Part shown: positions 1 through 9,188 of the stretch, piece after piece
Layout: each line of letters opens with the position of its first letter
Numbering within the stretch: the stretch's first letter is position 1
The notes under the pieces: generated by a model
What the model saw: only the letters and a program-made list of their open reading frames with translations
Told to the model about the DNA's origin: nothing
Databases searched by the model: none
Source: Gammaproteobacteria bacterium
GTDB taxonomy: Bacteria > Pseudomonadota > Gammaproteobacteria > Steroidobacterales > Steroidobacteraceae
Assembly: GCA_020029535.1 (NCBI GenBank)
Contig: JAIBJM010000005.1
Coordinates: 1-64,000, forward strand
Length of the DNA stretch: 64,000 nt
Direction: 5' to 3'
Program-made: the position numbers and the translations under genes

Positions 1-594
1 TTCACCGCCGTACTCGGTGTGATTGCCCTCGGCACGCACGTAGGCCGAATACTTGTCGAGGCTGGGTGCCGGTGTGATGAACCGCACCGTGCCGCCCAGT
101 GACGAACCACCATACAGCGTACCCTGCGGGCCACGCAGCACTTCGACGCGCTGCAGATCGAACATCGGGGGTGTCGGTGTGCCATTGATCTGGAAGGCGC
201 TGGTCGTGAACCGGCGCTGCAGCGGCGTTTCATTGAGATAGATGCCGGTCGTTGCAGCACCGGAAGTACCGCGCACGCCACGGATCGTGAAGTTGTTCAT
301 CGCCGCGCTATCGCCGGCGGCCCCAGCGCTCGAAACCGTCAGGCCCGGCACAACGCGCGCCAGATCGCGGATGTTGGTGATGCCCTGGGCAACCATCTGA
401 TCCTGACTGACCGCCGACACGCTCATGGGCACCCGGTTGACGGTCTCCTCGACGCGGGTGGACGTGATGATCACATCCTCCAGTTCGGGAAGATCAGACG
501 CCCCCTGCGGGAAGACCTGGCCGGCGACCAGCAAGGAAGTCGCAGCGACCACACCTCTGCACAAAACACTCGCAACCGATTGATCGGATTTCAT
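1..594 (-). CDS. TonB-dependent receptor, N-terminal part (runs off window)
   Basis: The protein begins with a signal peptide (Met-Lys, then a hydrophobic stretch ending near VFPQGAS at about residue 30). A TonB-box/plug region follows, with the plug signature VEVLRGPQGTLYGGSSLGGT around residues 150-170. The 198 residues visible cover only the signal and plug; the beta-barrel lies beyond base 1. The start at 594 is preceded by a purine-rich GGGG/GGGGCT region. Such receptors import a ligand across the outer membrane using TonB energy. The plug alone does not reveal the ligand, although the spacing resembles the large FecA/IroN-like group found in multiples in Xanthomonadales-type genomes. 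No ferric or B12 regulatory element was seen upstream. Confidence 0.9.
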   Translation of the reverse strand, partial: MKSDQSVASVLCRGVVAATSLLVAGQVFPQGASDLPELEDVIITSTRVEETVNRVPMSVSAVSQDQMVAQGITNIRDLARVVPGLTVSSAGAAGDSAAMNNFTIRGVRGTSGAATTGIYLNETPLQRRFTTSAFQINGTPTPPMFDLQRVEVLRGPQGTLYGGSSLGGTVRFITPAPSLDKYSAYVRAEGNHTEYGGE

Positions 595-786
595 AGCCCC
601 TGTTCCCCTCAGTTAATCGTTCTTAGGCCGGACGCTGAAGGCGGCCTCCCGCGTCGGACAGCGCTAGTAAAACACAACAGGGAAGAAATCCCTCAGCCCC
701 AAGCTATGGGAAATACAGGTAATTCCGCCAATTTTTGTAAAGCTTCTGGCGAACGTTGTGGGGACGCAACCGCCTTCGTGGGTACG

Positions 787-939
787 TCAGCGCCGCCCCA
801 ACTCTGCCCAGATCAGCAACGCCGCGACGATGACACCCAGGCTGGCCGCCACGGCGGTGTTGCGGTAGCTGCTGACCTGAAGGGCCGTACCCGCGACGAA
901 CAGCGCGGCGGCCAGAACCAGTTTTGCCTTGGTGCTCAT
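787..939 (-). CDS. 50-aa predicted membrane protein
   Basis: This short reading frame encodes 50 residues, with a basic N-terminus (MSTKAKL) and two hydrophobic segments at about residues 7-20 and 30-46, separated by a short polar turn (SSYRNT). A longer upstream extension in the same frame overlaps hslR on the other strand and looks non-coding, so the ATG at 939 was chosen. No family is recognised. It is divergent from hslR, with 30 bases between the two starts. It could be a small inner-membrane protein, or a chance frame in GC-rich DNA; the strict hydrophobic pattern favours the former. Confidence 0.45.
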   Translation of the reverse strand: MSTKAKLVLAAALFVAGTALQVSSYRNTAVAASLGVIVAALLIWAELGRR

Positions 940-969
940 CGGCGCATCTAACCCGATTCGGCGGACAAT

Positions 970-1386
970 ATGAAGATGAAACCCCCGGATGCCGCCGATC
1001 ACGACGACCGTCACCGCCTCGACAAGTGGCTGTGGCATGTGCGCTTGTTCAAGACACGCTCGCTCGCGGCCGAAGCGGTCAGCGGCGGCAAGGTGAAGCT
1101 CGATGATGAACGCGTGAAGCCCGCGCATGCGGTGCGCCGCGGGCAACTCGTGAGCGTCACGCTGCGCGAACGCGCCATCGAACTGGAAGTGATCGACCTG
1201 CCGCCGCGACGCGGCCCGGCCGCGCAGGCGCAGGCCTGCTATGCCGAGACCGCGGCCAGCGCCGAGCGTTCCGCCCGCCATCACGAGCAGCGGCGCCTGG
1301 CCGCGCTGGTGCGCCCGCAACCCGATCACCGGCCAGACAAGCGCGAGCGCCGACAGCTCGATCGGTTGCGGCGCCAGCAGGGATAG
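970..1386 (+). CDS. hslR: Ribosome-associated heat-shock protein 15, S4 RNA-binding domain
   Basis: The 138-aa product has an S4 domain from about residue 15 (RLDKWLWHVRLFKTRS) to about 75, then a basic Arg/Ala-rich tail. This is the layout of HslR/Hsp15, which binds stalled 50S subunits carrying a peptidyl-tRNA and helps recycle them. The length matches the family (about 130 residues). Two ATGs six bases apart (970 and 976) could start it; no strong Shine-Dalgarno sequence is seen upstream. It stands alone on its strand, followed by the first toxin-antitoxin pair. Confidence 0.88.
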   Translation: MKMKPPDAADHDDRHRLDKWLWHVRLFKTRSLAAEAVSGGKVKLDDERVKPAHAVRRGQLVSVTLRERAIELEVIDLPPRRGPAAQAQACYAETAASAERSARHHEQRRLAALVRPQPDHRPDKRERRQLDRLRRQQG

Positions 1387-1502
1387 AAACTGCGATGGAT
1401 AGCCAAATCCGCAGCAACACCAATCAGCGTGCGGGCGCGAAATCGAGGAAAACGCACCACTTTACCTTCGCGCAATGCTGAGTCAGGAGTGCCAAACTGC
1501 GC

Positions 1503-1539
1503 GTTAACCACAGTTTACAGTTCGTTAACCATGGTTTAC
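1503..1539. promoter_or_regulatory. Tandem palindromic operator of toxin-antitoxin pair 1
   Basis: Two 16-base near-palindromes, GTTAACCACAGTTTAC (1503-1518) and GTTAACCATGGTTTAC (1524-1539), repeat with a 21-base period, i.e. two helical turns. The second contains the ATG of the toxin gene (1531). Their placement on the start site is typical of an autoregulatory site for an HTH antitoxin. The repeat is seen directly; its role is inferred. Confidence 0.65.
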
Positions 1540-1845
1540 ACTCCAGCCGGGATCAATATCCTCAAATCGCAGGTCTTCGAGGCGTGGTTTTCATCACTGC
1601 GTGATCGCCAGGCCAAGGCTCGCATTGCGGTACGTATCCGACGCCTTGCGCTCGGCAATGCCGGGGATGTCCGCCCCGTCGGTTCCGGTGTCAGCGAGAT
1701 GCGGATCGACTACGGCTCCGGCTACCGGGTTTATTTCAAGCAACGGGGAACGGCACTTGTGCTCTTGCTGTGCGGAGGAGACAAGCGATCCCAGATCGCG
1801 AACATCCGAAGGGCCATTGAAATCGCAGCGGACTGGGAGAAATAG
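1531..1845 (+). CDS. RelE/ParE-superfamily (HigB-like) toxin of TA pair 1
   Basis: The 104-aa protein is of the 'addiction module killer' type. Its core reads (KARIAVRIRRL) ... GNAGDVRPVGSGVSEMRI and ends with the conserved GYRVYFKQRG, LLLCGGDK strands. Such proteins are RelE-fold mRNA interferases or gyrase poisons, neutralised by the partner encoded next. The ATG at 1531 was chosen because it matches family length; an upstream in-frame extension to 1429 is implausible. The antitoxin starts 3 bases after the stop, so the two are co-transcribed toxin-first. The start codon lies inside the second operator palindrome, so repressor binding should directly block expression. Confidence 0.85.
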   Translation: MVYTPAGINILKSQVFEAWFSSLRDRQAKARIAVRIRRLALGNAGDVRPVGSGVSEMRIDYGSGYRVYFKQRGTALVLLLCGGDKRSQIANIRRAIEIAADWEK

Positions 1846-1848
1846 GCC

Positions 1849-2157
1849 ATGGCAGCAAAGAAACACCGCAAGAAAAAATTCTCACCTTACGACACCGCCG
1901 ACTACCTGAAGTCCAGGGAAGATGTCGTTGCCTATCTCGAAGCCTGCATGGAAGAAGGCGATGACGACCCGGCATTCGTCGTCGCAGCGCTCGGCGACAT
2001 CGCGCGGAGTTATGGCATGGTGAAACTTGCGCGGGAAACCGGGCTGACGCGCGAAGGACTCTACAAGGCACTCTCCGCAGACGGAAATCCGAGCTTCGGG
2101 ACGGCGCTCAAGGTGTTAAAGGCCTTGGGCGTGAAGCTGGTGCCCCAAGTGGCCTGA
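1849..2157 (+). CDS. HigA-like HTH antitoxin of TA pair 1
   Basis: The 102-aa product starts with a Lys-rich segment, then FSPYDTADYLKSREDVVAYL and an HTH (GMVKLARETGLTREGLYKAL, about residues 55-75). This is the probable addiction-module antidote family with a Cro/C1-type HTH. It should bind and neutralise the toxin encoded immediately upstream and repress the operon through the tandem palindromes at 1503-1539. It is complete and ends with VKLVPQVA, typical for the family. Confidence 0.85.
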   Translation: MAAKKHRKKKFSPYDTADYLKSREDVVAYLEACMEEGDDDPAFVVAALGDIARSYGMVKLARETGLTREGLYKALSADGNPSFGTALKVLKALGVKLVPQVA

Positions 2158-2267
2158 AAGCTCCAAGTTCACGCGAAGCACTACCGTCAATGCGTTCGCG
2201 CGGCACGCGATCCTCGTCGCGAATCAGCAATGCGATGAGATCGTGCACGTCCATCAGCCCGCCACGC

Positions 2268-2702
2268 CTACAACAACCCCGCCGCAACGGCGGCGGCACG
2301 GAAACGAGTCAACAGACTGGGATGCAAGGTACCGAGGCGCGGCAGCAGTCCGTGCGGGGCGGCGGGTGGCATGGCGAACCAGTCATGCGTGTAAGGCAGC
2401 AACACCCGCTCGCGCAAATTGAATTTCGTCGGGAAGCTCAGACCCGATAGTTTGTAGGCCGCCGTCTCCGCGGCTGTGATTGCAAACTCGCCAGAGAACA
2501 ATTCGTCTACACGTTGAGAGGTGCCATAGGCAACAAGGACGCGATAAAGCGGCGCATCAGCATCGTCAACGGTGATCGCCAGCGCTGGCCTGTGCTTGGG
2601 CCCCGGATGTAGAGCCTTGTTCTCCGGGAACGCGCACCAAAGTATGTCACCCGCCGAAGGCATCCCCCAGCGCGTATCTGTCGCAGCGCCAGAGACAGTC
2701 AC
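2268..2702 (-). CDS. PemK/MazF-type toxin of TA pair 2
   Basis: The 144-aa protein has the PemK/MazF N-terminal pattern (AGDILWCAFPE, residues about 17-27), followed by KHRPALAITV and, near the C-terminus, KFNLRERVLLPYTHDWF. The family comprises sequence-specific endoribonucleases with an SH3-like fold. It starts with GTG at 2702, overlapping the stop of the upstream partner by four bases (GTGA), which implies translational coupling. An alternative start is the internal Met at residue 14. The C-terminal 40 residues are Ala/Leu-rich. Assignment to the PemK-like branch rests on these short motifs. Confidence 0.7.
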   Translation of the reverse strand: MTVSGAATDTRWGMPSAGDILWCAFPENKALHPGPKHRPALAITVDDADAPLYRVLVAYGTSQRVDELFSGEFAITAAETAAYKLSGLSFPTKFNLRERVLLPYTHDWFAMPPAAPHGLLPRLGTLHPSLLTRFRAAAVAAGLL

Positions 2703-3052
2703 AGCAATGTGGAACTGATCGAGCTGATTTCCTGGCGACCGGCAAGCCGGCGGACGGTGGCAAGTTGCTCCGCAGTGAGCGGCCCGTCGTCGGGTTCGTA
2801 GGCAGGCAGTACGCTATCGGCCAGGCGCCGTAGCGCAACGTGCACGACCTGTGTCTCGTTGAGGTTGAGTTCCGCGGCAAGCTTGCGCATGGTGCTGCGG
2901 GTGACGCCGAACATTCCGTCACGGCCGCGAAAGCTTACCAGAAGCTTCTTGCCCTTCTCGGAACCACTCGTCTTCGGAGCGGACCTCACAGACATCAAAC
3001 CGGCCTGCCTACCGGACGTCTTGCGCTTGCTGCGAACGTGGTTGGTGCTCAT
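2699..3052 (-). CDS. Predicted antitoxin of TA pair 2
   Basis: The 117-aa protein has a basic, disordered N-terminus and a predicted helical DNA-binding segment (FGVTRSTMRKLAAELNLNET, about residues 48-67). It ends in an acidic-to-basic tail with EPDDGPLTAEQLATVRRLA. No named antitoxin family is recognised with certainty. Its small size, its position directly upstream of a PemK-like toxin with a four-base overlap, and a perfect palindrome 18 bases upstream of its start all argue for an antitoxin that also represses the pair. The ATG at 3052 has a GGGG-type ribosome-binding site. Confidence 0.6.
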   Translation of the reverse strand: MSTNHVRSKRKTSGRQAGLMSVRSAPKTSGSEKGKKLLVSFRGRDGMFGVTRSTMRKLAAELNLNETQVVHVALRRLADSVLPAYEPDDGPLTAEQLATVRRLAGRQEISSISSTLL

Positions 3053-3069
3053 TGCGAACCCCTTACCTT

Positions 3070-3090
3070 GATATATAGAACGTATATATC
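3070..3090. promoter_or_regulatory. Palindromic operator/promoter of TA pair 2
   Basis: Perfect 8-base inverted arms GATATATA (3070-3077) and TATATATC (3083-3090) flank GAACG. The site is strongly AT-rich against its surroundings and lies 18 bases upstream of the leftward antitoxin start. It probably combines a -10 region with the repressor site. The structure is directly seen; its function is inferred. Confidence 0.55.
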
Positions 3091-3193
3091 ACATTCGCTG
3101 ACGGTAAAATTCCTCATCCTTGGGGATGAATCGTACGCGGAGCACTGCAACTCACTGATTCTTCGAGGAAATAGCAACCCGCCGAAAGCCACC

Positions 3194-3211
3194 TCACTCC
3201 CACTCAATCGT
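3194..3211. repeat. Left copy of guaA 3'-end repeat (att-like site)
   Basis: TCACTCCCACTCAATCGT is identical to the last bases of guaA at 5955-5972. Read on the minus strand, it and the adjoining bases spell the GuaA C-terminus (A)TIEWE plus stop. Flanking bases also resemble each other (GAAAGCCACCT here, GAAAGGCACCTAA there). This is what integration of an island at the guaA 3' end leaves behind. Between the two copies lie TA pair 3, the IS91 remnant and the DUF2846-like gene. Confidence 0.75.
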
Positions 3212-3266
3212 GGCCAGCCCTCGCAAGTGCCTGGGGTTATTGAGCTTCCAGCGAGAGTTGCAGGAT

Positions 3267-3323
3267 TTTACCGTCAAGAATGCCGTCAGAACGTGCCGCT
3301 TGGCAGCGCATGGTGCCGATAGA
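3267..3323. repeat. Repeated arm-like sequence next to left att-like site
   Basis: TTTTACCGTCA (3267-3277), CCGTCAGAACGTGCCGCTTGG (3283-3303, shown here in part as CCGTCAGAACGTGCCGC) and GGTGCCGATAGA (3312-3323) recur in the same order at 5831-5866 near the right att-like copy, with small differences. They may be integrase arm sites or the ends of two related elements. Apart from this and the promoter below, the 376-base stretch 3053-3428 shows no gene. Confidence 0.4.
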
Positions 3324-3394
3324 ACGTGAAAGCACAGAACGCGATCCCTGAAGCGATGAGCGATTGGCAGGCATTCCCGCCGGATTCATACACC

Positions 3395-3423
3395 TTGCTA
3401 CCTGTATCCTATCAGGATACAAT
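3395..3423 (+). promoter_or_regulatory. Promoter and palindromic operator of TA pair 3 (higBA)
   Basis: A -35-like TTGCTA (3395-3400) and a -10-like TACAAT (3418-3423) are separated by exactly 17 bases. The GTG start of the toxin follows only 5 bases later, so the transcript would be nearly leaderless. The perfect palindrome TGTATCCT-ATC-AGGATACA (3403-3421) fills the spacer and touches the -10. It is therefore well placed as the HigA operator. Confidence 0.65.
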
Positions 3424-3428
3424 GCGTC

Positions 3429-3710
3429 GTGATCAAGTCATTCCGCCACGACGGGCTTGAGCGCTTCTACCGCACCGGCTCGAAGGCTGGCATACAGCCC
3501 AAGCACGACAAGAAGCTGCGCTCACAACTGACCGCCCTGGATGCGGCGACGCAGCCGCAGGACCTCGCGGCGATCCCAAGCTGGCGCCTGCATGAGCTGA
3601 AGGGCAATCAGGCCGGTCGCTGGTCCATCACGGTCAACGGCAACTGGCGGCTGACTTTCATCTTCGAGGGCACAGACGTTGTGCTGCTCGACTACGAGGA
3701 CTATCACTAG
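3429..3710 (+). CDS. higB: HigB-family RelE-type toxin of TA pair 3
   Basis: The 93-aa protein is a full-length HigB/GraT-type RelE-fold toxin. It begins MIKSFRHDGLERFYRTGSKAG, has ...IPSWRLHELKGNQAGRW in the middle (about residues 49-66) and ends SITVNGNWRLTFIFEGTDVV then LLDYEDYH. These are the conserved strands and C-terminal residues of ribosome-dependent mRNA interferases of this branch. It starts with GTG at 3429; the ATG at 3422 is out of frame. Ten bases separate its stop from higA, whose start has a GGAGCGGCAAC leader, so the two form an operon. Confidence 0.92.
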   Translation: MIKSFRHDGLERFYRTGSKAGIQPKHDKKLRSQLTALDAATQPQDLAAIPSWRLHELKGNQAGRWSITVNGNWRLTFIFEGTDVVLLDYEDYH

Positions 3711-3720
3711 GAGCGGCAAC

Positions 3721-4014
3721 ATGAGCCAGATGCACAACCCCTGTCACCCCGGCGAGGTGCTCAAGGAAGCCCTTAGCAATATCAGCGTGACCGACGCCGC
3801 CGAGCGGCTAGGCGTGGGCCGCGTGGCGCTCTCGCGCCTGCTGAATGGCGCCACCGGCATCAGCCCGGAGATGGCCATGCGCCTGTCCAAGGCGCTCGGC
3901 ACGTCACCGGAGTTCTGGTATGGCATGCAGGTCAACTACGACTTGTGGCAGGCCAAGAAGAAGTTTCGCGGCAAGGTACGTCCCATCGTCCAGCGCGAAA
4001 ACGCTGCGGCTTGA
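3721..4014 (+). CDS. higA: HigA-family antitoxin of TA pair 3
   Basis: The 97-aa protein carries the HigA hallmark start (NPCHPGEVLKEAL, about residues 5-17), an XRE-type HTH (VTDAAERLGVGRVALSRLLN, about residues 22-41) and SPEMAMRLSKALGTSPEFW. Family members neutralise HigB and repress their own promoter; here the palindrome at 3403-3421 is the obvious target. The ATG at 3721 follows AGGAGCGGCAAC, a good ribosome-binding site. The gene lies inside the segment bracketed by guaA 3'-end repeats and is therefore probably acquired. Confidence 0.92.
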   Translation: MSQMHNPCHPGEVLKEALSNISVTDAAERLGVGRVALSRLLNGATGISPEMAMRLSKALGTSPEFWYGMQVNYDLWQAKKKFRGKVRPIVQRENAAA

Positions 4015-4231
4015 TAGGCAGAAGGTTTAGGAATCTGGATTTTTGCTCACCGTGAGTGAGTAAATTCGATACCAGGTAAACCACACGACAGATTTGCGGA
4101 TTGGAAATTCAAACCGCCCCTGTAGGGCAGTCTACTTGGCCGAACTGGCTTTATGGTGAGCCCGAGCCCGCCATCGTCAGACCCTGCCCAGTGAATCTGG
4201 CGGCCAGCGGATACGCCCCCTCAGCTTTGGT
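4015..4231. other. Intergenic stretch, no gene seen
   Basis: The 217 bases between higA and the transposase remnant hold only short, unsupported frames. The first part is less GC-rich than the surroundings. No terminal inverted repeat could be assigned; IS91-type elements lack these in any case. Confidence 0.5.
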
Positions 4232-4900
4232 TCACAGCAGACGCGACTGCACCGGCGGCGCCCGCGCTCCAAGCGGCAGCTCGGGGTGATGCTGATCCGG
4301 CGCCATGCCATCCAGGTGCGCCAGAATCTTCGCAATGACCATCGGCTCCTCGATGCTGGCAATGACCTTGAGCTTCCCGCCGCAACGCGCACAGGCCTCG
4401 ATCTCAACGCTGAACACGCGCTTGAGTCGTTGTGCCCAGCTCATCGCCACATGTCGGGGCGTGGACGATGGCTCAGCGCCCTCTTCCACCTGCGGCTTCT
4501 TGCCCTGGCCCCGACCCGCCGGCGTTACCGCTGCGCGCAGCTTGCTGTGCGGCGCGAACACACCGTGATATCGCGTCAGATGCATCCGCGGTGGCGGCAC
4601 CAGTGCGGCCAGGCGCGCCATCAGGTCCAGCGGTTCCAGTACGATGTGGGTGGTGCCGTCCCGATACGGCGTCTTCAGGGTGTAGCGCACCTGCCCTGAC
4701 GACGTGAGCGCCATGCGGTCCACCGCCACTGGCGGGCGGCTGACGTAGCGACACAGCCGCTCAAGCTTCTGACGCTGGTCAGGCTCAATGTCGATGCCGG
4801 CGGCTCCGGCCCCACCCAGGGAAAAGGCCCCGGGGAAAGCCTCCAGGTCAGCCGGTAAACAGAACTCCGCGGTTTGAGCGAGAGCCCCCGCAGGCCCGGG
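4232..4900 (-). pseudogene. IS91-family transposase remnant (C-terminal part)
   Basis: Read leftward, the frame encodes the C-terminal third of an IS91/IS801-type (Y2 rolling-circle) transposase. Recognisable segments are KLERLCRYVSRPPVAVDRM, YTLKTPYRDGTTHIVLEPLD, LTRYHGVFAPHSKLRAAVTP and SWAQRLKRVFSVEIEACARC with the CARCGGKLKVIASIEEP zinc-type motif. The catalytic HUH and tyrosine part is absent. Upstream the frame runs into the secreted-protein gene on the same strand, so the 5' end was lost. The left edge is set by a stop at 4232. It is probably inactive. Confidence 0.8.
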
Positions 4901-4932
4901 GGGTTTTTCCTGAACTGGCGGTTGATGCGCCC

Positions 4933-5598
4933 TCACTCGATTGCGCGCGGCCCCACCGTCTTGAAGGTGCTTCGATAGGCGTCGGAAAGACGACTCTGGG
5001 TGCAGTCCTGCTCCACCATGCGGGCAGCCTGCTCGGCCGCACTCTTCGAGAGAAACAGATATGGGTGCGTGGACCGCTTGAGCGTGGTGAGCTTGTGTTC
5101 CATCGCGGTCTCTTCGGACTGGACATAGACACGCAAACCGGGCGCCACTTCGACGAAGTATTCCCTGCCCGCCTCGGCGTTGAAAGTGGCTTCCCACTTG
5201 GGTCCGCCGTACACACCGAGATGGGAGAAATAGTACCTGGCGCCTTTCAGGAGCCACGGTCTGATCCATTCATTGTCCGATGAGTCGCACTTGAAAGGCA
5301 CTTCGCTGACGCCGCGCGCGCGCACGGTGACACTTCCCGGGGTCACCGCCACGGTCTCGTAGCGACCCGACCATAGCGCACCCGTCAACGCATCGTTGAC
5401 ATCGAAGCCGATGGGTGCGGCCGAGCCTGCCCCTTTGCGCCGACGGTAGACATAGACTATGGCTTCGCCAGCAGGGACATTCGCGACGCGCTGAAAGGTG
5501 CGGTCGTTGCCATCCTTATCCGCTGCGACCGCGCTGGCAGACAACGCAAACGAAAACGCCGCCGCCAGCGCCAGCACGAGCAATCGTTCGGCACGCAT
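4933..5598 (-). CDS. Secreted DUF2846-like protein
   Basis: The 221-aa protein has a clear signal peptide (about residues 1-25, ending SASAVAADKD). A beta-rich domain follows with GEAIVYVYRRRKGAG at about residues 43-57 and GFDVNDALTGALWSGRYETV after it, a pattern of DUF2846-type proteins. A second part has YYFSHLGVYGGPKWE and a C-terminal helix. The start at 5598 has a run of G residues as a strong ribosome-binding site. It lies within the guaA-flanked segment. A related domain occurs in the lipoprotein at 41931-42452. Its function is unknown; an envelope or stress role is only a guess. Confidence 0.7.
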   Translation of the reverse strand: MRAERLLVLALAAAFSFALSASAVAADKDGNDRTFQRVANVPAGEAIVYVYRRRKGAGSAAPIGFDVNDALTGALWSGRYETVAVTPGSVTVRARGVSEVPFKCDSSDNEWIRPWLLKGARYYFSHLGVYGGPKWEATFNAEAGREYFVEVAPGLRVYVQSEETAMEHKLTTLKRSTHPYLFLSKSAAEQAARMVEQDCTQSRLSDAYRSTFKTVGPRAIE

Positions 5599-5954
5599 AC
5601 TCCCCCCCTATTTCCGTTGCGCTGCCCGGCGTTGTTCCAACGCTGGAGGCAATGAATGCTACACCGGTTCTCGTGGATCCCTGACCACGCCCGCAACGGG
5701 CTCAGCCGCGCGGGATGCCGGGGAGAGTGCGTACAGGATGGTGCAGAGCAGGGCCCCGAGCGGCGCGGCGGCCTTGTTTCGGCGCAACATACTTTCCCCC
5801 TTGGACAATATTCGGCACCCCTGAACCCAGTTTTACCGTCAGAGTGTCCCGCTTGGTACCGATAGATGGCGAACGATTCGGAGAGTTTATTTTTTTATTC
5901 AGTGAGTTAGGTTCTTATTTCGCGGGGTGCCGATAGGCTGCGAAAGGCACCTAA
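5599..5954. other. Gene-less stretch with arm-like repeat before guaA end
   Basis: No supported gene was found. TTTTACCGTCA (5831-5841), CCGTCAGAGTGTCCCGCTTG (from 5836) and TACCGATAGA (5857-5866) repeat sequences near 3267-3323, and GGTGCCGATAG recurs near 5924-5934. An AT-rich tract lies around 5886-5900. The layout suggests the end of an integrated element abutting guaA. Confidence 0.45.
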
Positions 5955-5972
5955 TCACTCCCACTCAATCGT
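5955..5972. repeat. Right copy of guaA 3'-end repeat (att-like site)
   Basis: TCACTCCCACTCAATCGT forms the stop and last codons of the intact guaA gene. The identical 18 bases recur at 3194-3211. The 3' end of guaA is a known target of tyrosine-integrase islands in many bacteria. Confidence 0.75.
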
Positions 5973-7526
5973 CGCCGGCGGCTTCCCGGAGATATCGTAG
6001 ACCACGCGCGACACGCCTTTGACCTCATTCACGATGCGGCGCGAGCACAGGTCCAGCAGTTCGTACGGCAGGTGCGCCCAGTGCGCGGTCATGAAGTCGA
6101 TGGTCTGCACGGCGCGCAGGGCGATCACTGGTTCGTGGCGCCGGCCGTCGCCGGTGACACCGACGCTCTTCACCGGCAGGAACACGGCGAAGGCCTGTGA
6201 GGTCTTCTCGTACCAGCCGGCCCTGCGCAGCTCTTCGATGAAGATGTGATCGGCCTGCCGCAGCGTGTCGGCAGCGGCAGCGGTCACTTCGCCGAGGATG
6301 CGCACGCCGAGGCCCGGGCCTGGAAACGGATGACGATGCACCATCTCGGCGGGCAGCCCCAGTTCGACGCCAATGCGCCGCACTTCGTCCTTGAACAGTT
6401 CGCGCAGCGGTTCGACCAGCTTCAGCTTCATGTGCGCGGGCAGCCCGCCGACGTTGTGGTGGCTCTTGATCACATGCGCCTTGCCGGTCTTGCCACCGGC
6501 GGACTCGATCACGTCCGGATAGATGGTGCCCTGCGCGAGAAACTCCACGTCCTGGATCCTGTGGCTCTCTTCCTCGAACACGTCGATGAACAGTTTGCCG
6601 ATGATCTTGCGCTTGGCCTCCGGGTCGGCGACGCCCTTCAGTGCGGCGAAGTACCGCTCGGCGGCGTTGACGCGGATCACTTTCACGCCGAGGTTGCTGG
6701 CGAAGATGCGCATCACATCGTCACCTTCATTCAGGCGCAGCAGCCCGTGGTCGACGAACACGCAGGTCAGCTGATCGCCGATGGCCTTGTGCAGCAGCGC
6801 TGCCACCACCGAGGAATCCACGCCGCCGGACAGACCCAGCAGCACGCGGCCCTGCCCCACCTGTGCGCGCACGCGCGCGATGGCGTCTTCAATGATATTG
6901 CCGGCATTCCACGAATTGCCGCAGCCGCAGATGTCGTGCAGGAAGCGCGCATAGATGCGCTCACCCTGCTTCGTGTGCGTGACCTCGGGATGGAACTGCA
7001 GCGCGTAGTAGCGGCGCGAATCATCGGCCATGCCGGCAATCGGCACATCGCCGGTGGAGGCGATCAGCCTGAAGCCATCAGGCAGCGCCGTGACGCGATC
7101 GCCGTGGCTCATCCATACATCGAGAAGCCCGAAGCCTTCGGAGCTGACACGATCTTCGATGTCGCGCAGCAGCTGCGAGTGGCCGCGCGCGCGCACTTCG
7201 GCATAGCCGAACTCGTGCACGGTGCCCGGCTCCACGGTGCCACCCAGCTGCGCAGCCATGGTCTGCATGCCGTAGCAGATGCCCAGCACCGGGACGTTCG
7301 CCGCCCACACCGCGCGCGGCGCGGCCGGCGCATCGATCTGCAGCACCGATTCGGGCCCACCGGAGAGGATGATGCCCTTGGGCGCGAACCCGCGAATCGC
7401 CGCATCGCCGGCATCCCACGGATGGATCTCGCAGTACACACCCAGCTCGCGCACCCGCCGCGCAATCAGCTGCGTGTACTGCGAACCGAAGTCGAGGATC
7501 AGGATGCGGTCGGCGTGGATGTTCAT
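5955..7526 (-). CDS. guaA: GMP synthase (glutamine-hydrolysing)
   Basis: The 523-aa protein converts XMP to GMP, the last step of guanylate synthesis. The N-terminal glutaminase domain shows [18 protein letters not shown], the nucleophile loop ([13 protein letters not shown]) and the partner His/Glu in [10 protein letters not shown]. The ATP-pyrophosphatase P-loop is [17 protein letters not shown] at about residues 230-246. The C-terminal dimerisation domain ends KPPATIEWE. The start at 7526 has an excellent GAGGGAGGG site 7 bases after the guaB stop, so guaB-guaA form an operon. The extreme 3' end is duplicated at 3194-3211, marking an integration site that leaves the coding sequence intact. 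Confidence 0.98.
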   Translation of the reverse strand: MNIHADRILILDFGSQYTQLIARRVRELGVYCEIHPWDAGDAAIRGFAPKGIILSGGPESVLQIDAPAAPRAVWAANVPVLGICYGMQTMAAQLGGTVEPGTVHEFGYAEVRARGHSQLLRDIEDRVSSEGFGLLDVWMSHGDRVTALPDGFRLIASTGDVPIAGMADDSRRYYALQFHPEVTHTKQGERIYARFLHDICGCGNSWNAGNIIEDAIARVRAQVGQGRVLLGLSGGVDSSVVAALLHKAIGDQLTCVFVDHGLLRLNEGDDVMRIFASNLGVKVIRVNAAERYFAALKGVADPEAKRKIIGKLFIDVFEEESHRIQDVEFLAQGTIYPDVIESAGGKTGKAHVIKSHHNVGGLPAHMKLKLVEPLRELFKDEVRRIGVELGLPAEMVHRHPFPGPGLGVRILGEVTAAAADTLRQADHIFIEELRRAGWYEKTSQAFAVFLPVKSVGVTGDGRRHEPVIALRAVQTIDFMTAHWAHLPYELLDLCSRRIVNEVKGVSRVVYDISGKPPATIEWE

Positions 7527-7533
7527 CCCTCCC

Positions 7534-9186
<1,653 letters not shown>

Positions 9187-9188
9187 TC

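Noticed and set aside
4101-4289. Short frame between higA and the IS91 remnant
   Set aside because: No ribosome-binding site, no similarity and overlap with the transposase remnant; treated as non-coding.
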